From positions 248,001 to 312,000 of the forward strand of contig NZ_CAKMMP010000002.1 in the NCBI RefSeq assembly GCF_927798175.1: 64,000 nt of DNA, given 5' to 3'. The position numbers and the translations under genes are program-made. This document shows, in pieces, positions 9,009-18,079 of this stretch. The notes under the pieces are model-generated. The model saw nothing but the letters and a program-made list of their open reading frames with translations. It was not told the DNA's origin and searched no databases. Every line of letters starts with the position of its first letter. The first letter of the stretch is position 1. This DNA comes from Paenibacillus sp. JJ-223 (GTDB taxonomy: Bacteria > Bacillota > Bacilli > Paenibacillales > Paenibacillaceae).

Positions 9009-10931
9009 TTATATCTTCCGATTGAAAAGCGGCTCGGGCTTTTGCCAGGTCTGTGCCCAAGGCTCCCGTTTAGCGTTTCCCGCCCATCCCGGTCGATCCA
9101 GTTCCACCAAGCGACGATATCGTTCTTCCTTCGCCAGCAGCTGTTCGTGAGAGCCCCGCATCGCAATTCGCCCGTTCTCCATAAAGATCAGCTCATCCAT
9201 CTGTTCGGCGCCCATCAGGTGATGGGTCACCCAGATCATCGTTTTGCCCTGCATGCTTTCCAGCATCGTGCGCATCAGCGCGCGTTCCGTCATCGGATCA
9301 AGCCCTACCGTCGGTTCGTCGAGGATGACAACGGGCGTATCGCGAAGCAGAACCCGCGCCAGCGCGATCCGCTGTCGCTCACCGCCCGAGAATCGTTGGC
9401 CCGTCTCCAGCATCGGCGTTTCGTAACCCAGGGGCAGCGACTGAATGAGGTCGGCAAGCCCTACCTGAGCTGCAACGCGGCGCAGTTGTTCGTCTGTCGC
9501 GTCCGGACGGCCGATCCGCAAATTGTTTGCCACCGTCGTATCAAACAGATGCGGATGCTGGTTTAATACGGAAATCACCTCAGGCAGGCTCTCGCCGAGG
9601 GACTGTACAGGCTGTTCGTTGAATAACACTTTTCCGGCGGATGGTTCAAGCGCGCCTTGAATAAGTTTAAGCAGCGTCGATTTGCCGCCGCCGCTCCGCC
9701 CAAGGATCGCCAGTCGCTTGCCTTGCGGCAGATGAAGCGTGAGTTCATGCACCGCGTCCTCGTCATCCTGGCCGTAGCGAAAGCTGACGCGGTCCAGGCG
9801 GATATCCGCTTTGTGCTTTGGATGGATACGGATGCGGATACGATGGTCAGACAGCCGTTCCAGGCTTGGCTCGGCAGGATTCGGCGACATGTGCTCCAGG
9901 CGGGGCTCGGCTTCCTTCTGCTGCCCTTGTTCGCCCTCGGTACCTTCCAACCGTCGCAAGCGGTCCAGCGATTCCCGATACCTCGGAATATGCTGGACCG
10001 CTTCGGACACGGGAAGTACCGCTTCCGCAAGCGGAAACACGACCAGCGCAAAGGCCGCGATCATCACTGCCGGGACATGCCCGGCAAAGGCTTGTCCGCC
10101 TGCCCAGATGGTGACGGAGCAGACCGTCAGGCCGATAACGCACTGGGCAAGCAGGTCGCGCCAGCGCGTCCATTGCTGCAATCTGCCGCGAACCTCATCG
10201 GCCCGCCCTTCCTCCGCCTCCTGCTGCAGGACGAATTTGCGTACGCGTCCACTGGCCATCCAGTCGCCAAGTCCCAATACGCCGTCCGTTAAGCGGGTGT
10301 ACAGGTTGGCGTTTTCCCGTTTCATCCGCACATGCAGCTTCCATGTCATCTTAAGGGACAAGGCGGGCAGGATGCCTACCAAAACCAGCAGATACAGACC
10401 GATCCAAAGCGCGAATCCCGGGTCCATGCTGCCAAACGCCGCCACGGCTGCCGCATAGAGAATCAGCGAGGTAACCGCCGGGAATACGGTGCGCAGGTAG
10501 ATGTCCTGCAGCCGTTCCACATCATCCGCCAATGCGCCCAGTACATCCCCGGCCCGCATGCGGGAACGCAGGAACAAGGCTTGCGGTTCAAGGATGCGGT
10601 ACAGTTTCACGCGTTGCTCGGCAAGCACGCGCAATACCGCATCATGACCGGCGAGACGTTCGGCATACCGAAATACCGCCCGAAAGATGCCGAATGCACG
10701 CACGCCTACAATCGGCACATACACCATCAAGATGTTTTCCGGACGAAGGGCAGACTTGGAGATCAGATAGCCGGAGGTGAACAGCAGCATAACCGCGCAC
10801 AGCGCAGCAAGCGTGCCGAGCGCTATAACGAGCACGAAGCGCCAGCGATGCCGGAACGCATGGGGAGCAATCCAGCCATCATGATGCGGCGCTTTGCCTT
10901 CCATTGCCTCCCCTTCATATCTACCTTGCAT
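9009..10931 (-). CDS. cydC: Thiol reductant ABC exporter subunit CydC
   Basis: CydC pairs with CydD as a heterodimeric ABC exporter of cysteine/glutathione, needed for heme insertion into cytochrome bd. The protein has 640 residues: an N-terminal six-helix membrane domain (about residues 25-310), a charged variable linker (about 330-400), then the nucleotide-binding domain with Walker A GRSGGGKST, signature FSGGERQRIAL, and Walker B VVILDEPT. The start at 10931 is one base after the cydD stop and uses a GGAGG within the end of cydD, so the two are translationally coupled. It is the last gene of the cydABDC operon. Confidence 0.9.
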   Translation of the reverse strand: MQGRYEGEAMEGKAPHHDGWIAPHAFRHRWRFVLVIALGTLAALCAVMLLFTSGYLISKSALRPENILMVYVPIVGVRAFGIFRAVFRYAERLAGHDAVLRVLAEQRVKLYRILEPQALFLRSRMRAGDVLGALADDVERLQDIYLRTVFPAVTSLILYAAAVAAFGSMDPGFALWIGLYLLVLVGILPALSLKMTWKLHVRMKRENANLYTRLTDGVLGLGDWMASGRVRKFVLQQEAEEGRADEVRGRLQQWTRWRDLLAQCVIGLTVCSVTIWAGGQAFAGHVPAVMIAAFALVVFPLAEAVLPVSEAVQHIPRYRESLDRLRRLEGTEGEQGQQKEAEPRLEHMSPNPAEPSLERLSDHRIRIRIHPKHKADIRLDRVSFRYGQDDEDAVHELTLHLPQGKRLAILGRSGGGKSTLLKLIQGALEPSAGKVLFNEQPVQSLGESLPEVISVLNQHPHLFDTTVANNLRIGRPDATDEQLRRVAAQVGLADLIQSLPLGYETPMLETGQRFSGGERQRIALARVLLRDTPVVILDEPTVGLDPMTERALMRTMLESMQGKTMIWVTHHLMGAEQMDELIFMENGRIAMRGSHEQLLAKEERYRRLVELDRPGWAGNAKREPWAQTWQKPEPLFNRKI

Positions 10932-10932
10932 G

Positions 10933-12714
10933 TTACACCGCCTCCATCTGAGCCTGAACCATCTCATAATATACGCCTTTTTGGGCCAGCAATTGTTCAT
11001 GCGTTCCCGTCTCGGCCACGGTGCCGTTCTCCATGACGATAATGCGATCCATATGCGGCATCCAATGCAGCCGGTGGGTCGCCAGAAATACCAGTTTTTC
11101 CTTGAACAATGGCAGCATTGTCGATTTCAGCTCGTATTCCGTCTCGACATCGAGATGTGCTGTTGGCTCATCCAGCAAAAGCACAGGGCGTTTGCTAATT
11201 AAAGCCCGTGCCAGCGCCACGCGCTGCTCCTGCCCGCCGCTAAGCTGTCTGCCCCCGGCTCCAATCAGCTCGTCGATTCCCCTTGGCAAGGTCGAAACCA
11301 GATGGCTTAATCCGGCAGCCTGAATGGCGCTCCACACCTCTTCATTTGAAGCCTCGGGCCTATAAAAACGCACGTTGTCTGCCAGACTGCCGCTGAAAAT
11401 ATGCGGATGCTGCGGAATGGCCGCCGTCTGCCGCCTCCAGGCCTCTGTCATCTCCAGAGACAACGGGCGGCCGTTGTACAGCATCTGCCCGGAAGTCGGC
11501 AGCACGAAACCTCCCAGCACGTCAACGAGGGTGGATTTGCCCGCCCCGCTCGCGCCGATGATTCCGACCTTGCCCATGCCGGTAACCTGGAAAGTCACGT
11601 CCTTCAAGGATGTTGGTCCACCGTCCTGATAGCTGACCTGTACATCCCTTAATGCCAACCTGCTGGCTGTATCCCATACCGGCAATGCCGCATCCCCTTC
11701 ATCCATAGTGTCAGATGCCGGCTGATCGTTTAATGCGTGGATATAAGCCTCCTTCTGCTTCTGCTCGGCAGATTCCCCCTTCAAGATCATGTCGCGAATC
11801 GCTTCTCCGGCCTCTTTGCCGTCCAGCGTTGCATGATAATCCGCTCCCAGCATGCGCACAGGCAAAAAGTACTCGGGTGCCAAAATAAGCACCGTCAGCG
11901 CCGGAGCCAGCAGTATGCTTCCTTCTGTCAGGCGCAGCCCAAGGCTGACCGCCACCGAAGCGACCGACAGCATCGTGAAGAAATCCAGCGCGAACGAAGA
12001 CAGGAACGCCATCCGCAGCGTAGACATCGTCGCTTTGCGGTAGCGCTCGCTCACCCGCATGATCGTCCCGGCGTGCCTGCCGCTTTGTCCAAGCGTTTTA
12101 AGCGTCTCCAGGCCGCGGAGCGTATCCACGAAATGGTTTGCCAGCGCCTTGTAGGACTTGAACTGCAAGTCGATTTTCCGCTGCGCCGCCAAACCGAGCA
12201 GAATGAGAAAACCGATCAGGATGGGCAGCGTTACGGCCAGAATCATCCCGGACATCACATCCAGCTTGGACACATACAACAATATGACCAATGGAACAAG
12301 TCCCATGCCCAGCATGCGGGGGATAAACAGCTCCAAATACGTTTTGTACTGCGTTGTCCCTTCCCGCGCCAGCGTGACCAAATGGCCCGTTCCTTCCGTC
12401 TTGGCAAAACGCGGCCCGAGCCGGAACCATTGCTCCACCATCTGCCTGCGCAAGTCGGTTCCCGTCTTCTCTGCATATCGCGACACGATCAACTGCAACC
12501 AGAAGGAGATCGCGTAACGGGCGGCAAATGCGGCCAGGAACAGCAGCAGCACAGGATACTGCGACGATACGGCAGCACCTTCAAATAAAGCGGTGATGGC
12601 CTGGGCCAGCCATTTGGCCTGCATGATGATGGCCATGGCCTGCAGCAGCACCAACGCCGATGCTAGTGCCAGCACAGGGCGCACGCCCGGCAGCTTCAGC
12701 AACCCCCTTCCCAT
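10933..12714 (-). CDS. cydD: Thiol reductant ABC exporter subunit CydD
   Basis: CydD is the other half of the cysteine/glutathione ABC exporter required for cytochrome bd assembly. The 593 residues comprise an N-terminal membrane domain (about 1-320) and an ATPase domain with Walker A GASGAGKST, signature LSGGQEQRVAL and Walker B VLLLDEPTAHLD. ATG 12714 follows the cydB stop by one base, with GGAG about 8 bases upstream. It sits between cydB and cydC, the order seen in other Firmicutes (named cydC/cydD in B. subtilis). Confidence 0.9.
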   Translation of the reverse strand: MGRGLLKLPGVRPVLALASALVLLQAMAIIMQAKWLAQAITALFEGAAVSSQYPVLLLFLAAFAARYAISFWLQLIVSRYAEKTGTDLRRQMVEQWFRLGPRFAKTEGTGHLVTLAREGTTQYKTYLELFIPRMLGMGLVPLVILLYVSKLDVMSGMILAVTLPILIGFLILLGLAAQRKIDLQFKSYKALANHFVDTLRGLETLKTLGQSGRHAGTIMRVSERYRKATMSTLRMAFLSSFALDFFTMLSVASVAVSLGLRLTEGSILLAPALTVLILAPEYFLPVRMLGADYHATLDGKEAGEAIRDMILKGESAEQKQKEAYIHALNDQPASDTMDEGDAALPVWDTASRLALRDVQVSYQDGGPTSLKDVTFQVTGMGKVGIIGASGAGKSTLVDVLGGFVLPTSGQMLYNGRPLSLEMTEAWRRQTAAIPQHPHIFSGSLADNVRFYRPEASNEEVWSAIQAAGLSHLVSTLPRGIDELIGAGGRQLSGGQEQRVALARALISKRPVLLLDEPTAHLDVETEYELKSTMLPLFKEKLVFLATHRLHWMPHMDRIIVMENGTVAETGTHEQLLAQKGVYYEMVQAQMEAV

Positions 12715-12715
12715 C

Positions 12716-13744
12716 TCAGTACTCCAGATGATGCTGCTCGTTCAAGCGTTTGCGGAAAATGTAATAGCTCCAGATCTGATATCCCAGCACAAACGGCAGC
12801 AGCGTGCAGGCAACGATGGTCATGACCTTCAAGGAATAAGCGCCCGACGATGCATTATGTACCGTGAGGTTGAACGCTTCTCCTAACGAACTGATCATGA
12901 CTCTGGGGAACAATCCGACAAACACGGAGGCAAACAAAATCGCAATGACGGCACCCGTCATGCCGAAAGCCCATCCCTCGCGTTGCTGCCGCACAAAATA
13001 GGCAGCGGCGGCGAGGGCAGCGGCACCGAGTGCCACCAGAATCCAAAGCGCCCATCCGCGGACGTCAAACATGTCCGTCATGAAATAGGTCAATGCGGCA
13101 TAAAGCGCAAGAACGACTGCCAGCGGCAGCATCAGTTTGCGGGCCATGTGCAGCGCGCGTTCCCGGAGCGGTCCGACCGTGCGGAGCGAAGCAAACAACA
13201 GACCGTGCACCAGGCATAGCATCGTTACGGCAAGTCCGCCTACCACGGTGTACGGGTTTACGATATCCAGGAAACCTGCCCGAAGCTGCATGTCACCGTC
13301 AATCGGCAATCCCTTCATCAGCGTTGCGAATACTACGCCGAACAGGAACGGCAGCAGGGCGCTGGAGATAACAATGATAATGTCCCATGTCTTGCGCCAG
13401 CGCTGGTGTTTCATCTTGCTGCGGAATTCAAACGCCACTCCCCGTCCGATCAGAGCAAGCAGCACCACGACCAGCGGCAGGTAAAATCCGCTGAACAAGG
13501 TCGCATACCAGTGCGGGAAAGCGGCAAACATCGCACCGCCCGCCGTCAGCAGCCACACCTCGTTCCCATCCCAGAACGGTCCGATCGAATTGATCATCGT
13601 CCGTCGTTCCCGGTCTGTCCGCGCGATCAGTCCTGTCGACATGCCCACGCCGAAATCAAAGCCTTCCAGAAAGAAAAAGCCGATAAACAACACGGCAATC
13701 AGCACAAACCACAGTTCACTTAGTGACAACTGAATAACCCCCAT
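12716..13744 (-). CDS. cydB: Cytochrome bd ubiquinol oxidase subunit II
   Basis: CydB is the second membrane subunit of the bd-type terminal oxidase, which reduces oxygen with quinol under low oxygen. The 342 residues are dominated by membrane helices; the start region GVIQLSLSELWFVLIAVLF and the conserved EGFDFGVG and GPFWDGNEVW segments (residues about 27-70) identify it. I place the start at 13744, overlapping the cydA 3' end by 29 bases; an upstream ATG at 13771 is possible but gives an atypical N-terminus. The RBS is weak, which suggests coupling to cydA translation. Confidence 0.92.
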   Translation of the reverse strand: MGVIQLSLSELWFVLIAVLFIGFFFLEGFDFGVGMSTGLIARTDRERRTMINSIGPFWDGNEVWLLTAGGAMFAAFPHWYATLFSGFYLPLVVVLLALIGRGVAFEFRSKMKHQRWRKTWDIIIVISSALLPFLFGVVFATLMKGLPIDGDMQLRAGFLDIVNPYTVVGGLAVTMLCLVHGLLFASLRTVGPLRERALHMARKLMLPLAVVLALYAALTYFMTDMFDVRGWALWILVALGAAALAAAAYFVRQQREGWAFGMTGAVIAILFASVFVGLFPRVMISSLGEAFNLTVHNASSGAYSLKVMTIVACTLLPFVLGYQIWSYYIFRKRLNEQHHLEY

Positions 13745-15131
13745 CCATGCCGAACGGATCGGCCGATTCATCCTGTTCCTCCGATTGGTCGACCGCGTAA
13801 GGCCCTGCTTTGATTTTGCGAACGAACAGGTAGACCATCACGATGCCGAGAATCGTATAGGCTGCCGTAAAGGCAATCGTCGAGAACAAAATCTGTCCTG
13901 CCGTCACATTGGGCGATACCCCGGCTTCCGTCGTCATGTAACCGAAGACCGTCCACGGCTGCCGGCCCACCTCGGTCATGATCCAGCCGGCCGTGTTGGC
14001 GATAAACGGCAACGAAATCGCAAAAATCATCGATTTCATGAACCAAGGGCGGGCACCTTCCAGTTTCCGGCGAAGTGCCAGGTAACAGCCGTACAGCGCA
14101 AGCAGGATCATCAACCCGCCCGCAGCAATCATGATGCGGAAGCTCCAGAACGTCGTGCGCACAGGCGGAATGTAATCGCCAGGTCCGTACTTCTGTTCAT
14201 ACTCGGCCTGCAGCTCCTTCATGCCCGTTACGCTGCCGGAAAACTTGCTGTAAGACAGGTAACTCAGCAGCCCGGGAATTTTGAGTTCGCCCGAGTTTTC
14301 CTGCTTGTCCGGATCGATAAAGGCAACCACTGTCCATGGGGCAGGATCCTCCGTCGTCGTCCACGTTCCTTCGCTGGCAGCCATCTTCATCGGCTGTGTT
14401 TCGACCAGGTACTGCGCCTGGAAGTGACCGGAGAATGCTACCCCGATCGAAGAAACCAGCGCCACGACGATGCCGATATGGAACGATCTGCGGAACACGT
14501 CCACATCCTGCTTTTTCATCAGCTTAAACGCACTGATCCCGGTCACGACAAAAGCTCCTGTCATCAAAGCCCCGAAGATCGTATGCGGGAATTCGACCAG
14601 CAGCTGCCCATTGGTAATCAAGGCGAAGAAATCGTTCATCTCGGCCCGGCCGTTGTTGATCGTGAATCCGACAGGATGCTGCATGAAGGAATTCGCCGCC
14701 AAAATCCAAAGCGCGGACAGGAACGTGCCGGTAAACACCAGCCAGATGCAGGCCAGATGCACCTTTTTGGACAAGCGCTCCCACCCGAAAATCCATAATC
14801 CGATAAACGTCGATTCCATGAAAAACGCCAGCAATGCTTCAATGGCGAGCGGTGCGCCGAACACGTCGCCCACAAAGCGGGAATACTCGGACCAGTTCAT
14901 GCCGAACTGGAATTCCTGCAGAATGCCCGTAACTACCCCGACGGCGAAATTGATCAGGAACAGCTTGCCCCAAAATTTGGCCATCGTCTTGTAAATTTCC
15001 TTGCCTTTGACGACGTACAACGTCTCCATGATTGCGACCAGCAGCACCAAACCGATGGACAGCGGCACAAAGAAAAAGTGGAAGATCGTCGTAAGCGCAT
15101 ATTGGATACGCGATAGCATAATCGGATCCAT
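13716..15131 (-). CDS. cydA: Cytochrome bd ubiquinol oxidase subunit I
   Basis: CydA carries the hemes b558, b595 and d of the oxidase and the quinol site. The 471 residues match the short-Q-loop Bacillus form rather than E. coli's 522. Candidate heme ligands are H18 (IFHFFF), H183 (FPHTIFGA) and the Met in FWSFRIM, and the GWIMTEVGRQPW motif is present near residue 385. AAGGGG lies 6 bases before the ATG. It is the first gene of the operon. Two Rex/Fnr-type palindromes lie in the 194 bases upstream, fitting control by redox state or oxygen. Confidence 0.95.
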   Translation of the reverse strand: MDPIMLSRIQYALTTIFHFFFVPLSIGLVLLVAIMETLYVVKGKEIYKTMAKFWGKLFLINFAVGVVTGILQEFQFGMNWSEYSRFVGDVFGAPLAIEALLAFFMESTFIGLWIFGWERLSKKVHLACIWLVFTGTFLSALWILAANSFMQHPVGFTINNGRAEMNDFFALITNGQLLVEFPHTIFGALMTGAFVVTGISAFKLMKKQDVDVFRRSFHIGIVVALVSSIGVAFSGHFQAQYLVETQPMKMAASEGTWTTTEDPAPWTVVAFIDPDKQENSGELKIPGLLSYLSYSKFSGSVTGMKELQAEYEQKYGPGDYIPPVRTTFWSFRIMIAAGGLMILLALYGCYLALRRKLEGARPWFMKSMIFAISLPFIANTAGWIMTEVGRQPWTVFGYMTTEAGVSPNVTAGQILFSTIAFTAAYTILGIVMVYLFVRKIKAGPYAVDQSEEQDESADPFGMDGGYSVVTK

Positions 15132-15255
15132 AACTTACCCCTTCTTTCTGTTCACATGCAAAATTTTCGCGTTTGGCATCGGTTTGTCTCCTTTGCCTCA
15201 CCCTGCCAAACACGTCCTAATGAACGTTATTGTGCCAGATCGCTAAATTTGCACA

Positions 15256-15271
15256 TGTGACAATTATCACA
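15256..15271. promoter_or_regulatory. Rex/Fnr-type palindrome upstream of cydA
   Basis: TGTGACAATTATCACA has two perfect half-sites, TGTGA and TCACA, six bases apart. This geometry fits both the Rex box (TTGTGA-N6-TCACAA) and the B. subtilis Fnr box (TGTGA-N6-TCACA). Rex represses cydABCD in B. subtilis, so Rex is my first choice. Confidence 0.65.
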
Positions 15272-15295
15272 AACTTTGGCATGTCCACAAAAAAA

Positions 15296-15311
15296 AGTGA
15301 TGGCGGTCACA
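15296..15311. promoter_or_regulatory. Second Rex/Fnr-like palindrome upstream of cydA
   Basis: AGTGATGGCGGTCACA has the same six-base spacing with one mismatch in the left half. It lies 24 bases beyond the first site, between the MFS gene end and cydA. Confidence 0.45.
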
Positions 15312-15325
15312 CAATTTATAAAAAT

Positions 15326-16645
15326 TTAATCTTGGATATCAGGAAATCGAACCGGCTGATTCCCCGTTGCACCCCATAACAGTCGCTGCAGCACAACCCC
15401 AACCAACCCAATGAGAAACGTTGCTGCCCCAATGTAGACAAAGGTCAAACCAGGGCCGGCAGCCTGAATCAGAACACCTCCTGCAAGCGGGGCAGCGACT
15501 AGCACGATGCTCGACATGGAATTCTGAATGCCGAATACCCTGCCCACCATGTCCGGCGGGCTTTCCTTTTGCAGCAAATAATTCATGGTCACCATGGACA
15601 AGCCGTTGCCGAGACCGATGCATAGTCCCCAGAAGATGATCCACCCTTCATGCGTAGACGGTTCCAGCCAGCCAAGTCCGGCGATCCCCGCACCGATCAA
15701 CAGAAAACCTCCCCCAAGCCCCCAACCGTAACTAATGCGCGACAAACGATTGAGCACCATGATGATGGCTACGGCACCTGCGCCTGCGGAAGCTCCGAGC
15801 CAGCCGACCAGCACCTCGTTGTCCGGCTTGATGCTTCGAAAGAGGGTGGCGAATTGATAATCGATCATAAGAATGGCCAACAGTCCTGTGCAGCCAAACC
15901 AAATCGTCCGGAATACCGCCGGTTTGCTGCGCAAAAAAATCCATCCTTCCTTCCACTGCGTTATCCACGATGCCTGCCGTGTTTGATCGTTCCCAGCCGC
16001 TTGGTCGACATCCGCGGACTTCGCCTCCTCCGTCAAACGCCTTAAGGGCCACAAGACCATCCCTGAAAGCAGGCGGCTGCAGGCATTGACGACAATGCAG
16101 GTTTGCGGCGAAAATGCCGCCAAAATCACGGCACCGAGCAATGGCCCTGCCACCTTGGAGCATTGGGCAACAAAGCCGTTCATCGAGGTGGCCTGCAGCA
16201 GGTGTTTTTCCGGCACGACTTGGCGTGTCAATGCCTGCTGTGCAGGAATGTGGAACACGCCCATCATCGCTCTCGCACCGAGCAATGGGAGCAGCCAGCC
16301 CGGCCCTGGCGCGAACAGAATGCCCACGGTCAGCAGCACGTTCGCCGCATCGCAAATCAGCATGATGTTCACCTTCGGCCACCGGTCGGCCAGCGTGCCT
16401 GCAATCGAACCGAACAGGATGCCCGGAATGGCCATGCATACGGGAACCAGAGCAATAATCAGCGGATCTGCTCCCCAGCGGTAAGCAATCATGACCTGGA
16501 TGGCGAGTGCGTCGAACCAGTCGCCGAACGTGGCCAGCGCGTAGGCCAGGAACAACCGCACGAATCGTATATTTTTCCACAAGCTGCCTTGGGGTGCCGA
16601 CGCCGATGAATGGGCGGCATGCTTTTCTTCAAATATTGTTGTCAT
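15326..16645 (-). CDS. MFS transporter
   Basis: This 439-residue major facilitator has twelve predicted membrane segments and the loop 2-3 motif GSIAGTLADRWPKVN (residues about 80-94), which resembles the GxLADRxGRR motif of drug exporters (MFS_1 / YfiS-like). The start at 16645 is set by GGAGGAG about 8 bases upstream; the longer frame has no RBS. A winged-helix regulator gene lies 86 bases upstream on the same strand, so the pair may be functionally linked. The substrate is unknown. Confidence 0.87.
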   Translation of the reverse strand: MTTIFEEKHAAHSSASAPQGSLWKNIRFVRLFLAYALATFGDWFDALAIQVMIAYRWGADPLIIALVPVCMAIPGILFGSIAGTLADRWPKVNIMLICDAANVLLTVGILFAPGPGWLLPLLGARAMMGVFHIPAQQALTRQVVPEKHLLQATSMNGFVAQCSKVAGPLLGAVILAAFSPQTCIVVNACSRLLSGMVLWPLRRLTEEAKSADVDQAAGNDQTRQASWITQWKEGWIFLRSKPAVFRTIWFGCTGLLAILMIDYQFATLFRSIKPDNEVLVGWLGASAGAGAVAIIMVLNRLSRISYGWGLGGGFLLIGAGIAGLGWLEPSTHEGWIIFWGLCIGLGNGLSMVTMNYLLQKESPPDMVGRVFGIQNSMSSIVLVAAPLAGGVLIQAAGPGLTFVYIGAATFLIGLVGVVLQRLLWGATGNQPVRFPDIQD

Positions 16646-16731
16646 GTTAGTCTCCTCCTGATCCAGTCCAGCAGCCTGGACGGCTGCATCTCTTATAACT
16701 GTGATCATATAGGAGCAATATCAGAGGAATA

Positions 16732-17901
16732 TCAGAGGCCTTGGCCCGGGGAAAAAGAGGATAAAAATGTGCGGACTTCATCCAGCATTTGTTGTCTATA
16801 GACCGGAACTTCATAGTATTTGGCGATTTCTTCGGATACGATCTTGTATTTTCGCCGCAAACGGCCCTCAATGTGATGATGATCCATAAACAGCAGAATC
16901 TGCGAAGCCGAATTCAGGACCAACGGCGCATTCAGCGACATTTTCAACACGTCCAATCCGTCATCCAGCCTTTGCTCCGCCTCGCGCAGCCTGCCCTGTC
17001 TCAGCAACCAAAGGCCTTCCATGACCTGAAATCGTCCGACCTCTCGCAAATACGGAGCCTCCTTCAAACTTGCACGCAACGACGCAATCAACGGTTCCAC
17101 GGCATCCTCACTCCCGCCCCACAGCTCGACATAGAGCCGTGCTAACGCAACCGGCAGCCTGAAGTTCACCAGGCCGTCCCGTTCCATCACTTCGTACGTT
17201 TCGACCAATTGCGATCTTGCGCGCCCATACCGTCCTGTTTCCGCATAAACTTCAACAATGTTGAGAATGCGCAGCTCCCGCTGCTGATCCACCGACAAAG
17301 CATGTGAGTTTAATGCTTTTTCATATAGCCGTAGAGTTTCCTTGGGTTCCGTCAAGGCATGCATGAAGATAAGCAGCCAGTACAGGCGATCCTCAAACGG
17401 AATTTCCTTCGTGGTGACCAGCCATTTCAGATCCCCTTGCACAAAGCGGATATACAGCCGGTAGAACGGGTCGATTTGGATGCCGAGCACATCCTGCTGT
17501 TCGATCAGCGTCAACATGGATTTTCCCTGGCCGAACAGATGATATTTGCGAAACAGGCCATGAACGGCTTCGCGCAGCTCCTGATCCGCTTCGGAAGGAT
17601 TGGCAGGCATGGCATGAACAGGCATACGGATCGTCAATCTGTAGCCGTAACCGCGCACGGTTTCGATCATCACCTCTTCCCAGTCCCTTAACCTTTTACG
17701 CAGGCGATAGACATGGTCGTCCACGGTGCGCTCCACTGGATACTCCAGCGGCCATACCCGGTCAAGCAGCTGGCTGCGCGTAAACGCCTTTTCCTTGTTT
17801 TCGTAGAGAAAGCGGAGCAGCGCAAACTCCTTGGCCAACAGGCGAATGGATTCGGTACGGCGCGTTACGGTATATGATCCTTCGTCAAATTGCAATGACA
17901 T
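16732..17901 (-). CDS. Winged-helix transcriptional regulator with C-terminal TPR-like region
   Basis: The first 95 residues form an OmpR/PhoB-type winged helix (LLAKEFALLRFLYENKEKAF, then ERTVDDHVYRLRKRLRDW and a terminal ETVRGYGYRL). No receiver domain precedes it. The remaining 290 residues are alpha-helical and resemble the tandem-repeat or transcriptional-activation part of SARP/BTAD proteins, so ligand or protein binding may replace phosphorylation. AGGAGG lies about 7 bases before the ATG. It is followed by the MFS gene, which it may regulate. Domain assignment of the N-terminus is firm; that of the C-terminus is inferred. Confidence 0.8.
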   Translation of the reverse strand: MSLQFDEGSYTVTRRTESIRLLAKEFALLRFLYENKEKAFTRSQLLDRVWPLEYPVERTVDDHVYRLRKRLRDWEEVMIETVRGYGYRLTIRMPVHAMPANPSEADQELREAVHGLFRKYHLFGQGKSMLTLIEQQDVLGIQIDPFYRLYIRFVQGDLKWLVTTKEIPFEDRLYWLLIFMHALTEPKETLRLYEKALNSHALSVDQQRELRILNIVEVYAETGRYGRARSQLVETYEVMERDGLVNFRLPVALARLYVELWGGSEDAVEPLIASLRASLKEAPYLREVGRFQVMEGLWLLRQGRLREAEQRLDDGLDVLKMSLNAPLVLNSASQILLFMDHHHIEGRLRRKYKIVSEEIAKYYEVPVYRQQMLDEVRTFLSSFSPGQGL

Positions 17902-17989
17902 GCACAGCGCCTCCTAATATATGCCGTCATCCCATAGGGATTTCATAAAATGTATACTCCATTATAGCCGTGCATCGCACAGTCTGCAC

Positions 17990-18020
17990 AAAAACCCCTT
18001 TTGCAGAAATGCAAAAGGGG
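17990..18020 (-). terminator. Terminator of the PF04392-type ABC importer operon
   Basis: CCCCTTTTGCA and TGCAAAAGGGG form a perfect 11-bp stem with the tetraloop read as TTTC on the minus strand. On that strand it is followed by TTTTT, so it ends the transcript arriving from 21048. Confidence 0.88.
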
Positions 18021-18079
18021 GAATCACCGCTGCAGCAGTGCTGCAATCGGCATCATTTTTGATTGTTGCGTTTTTGGGA

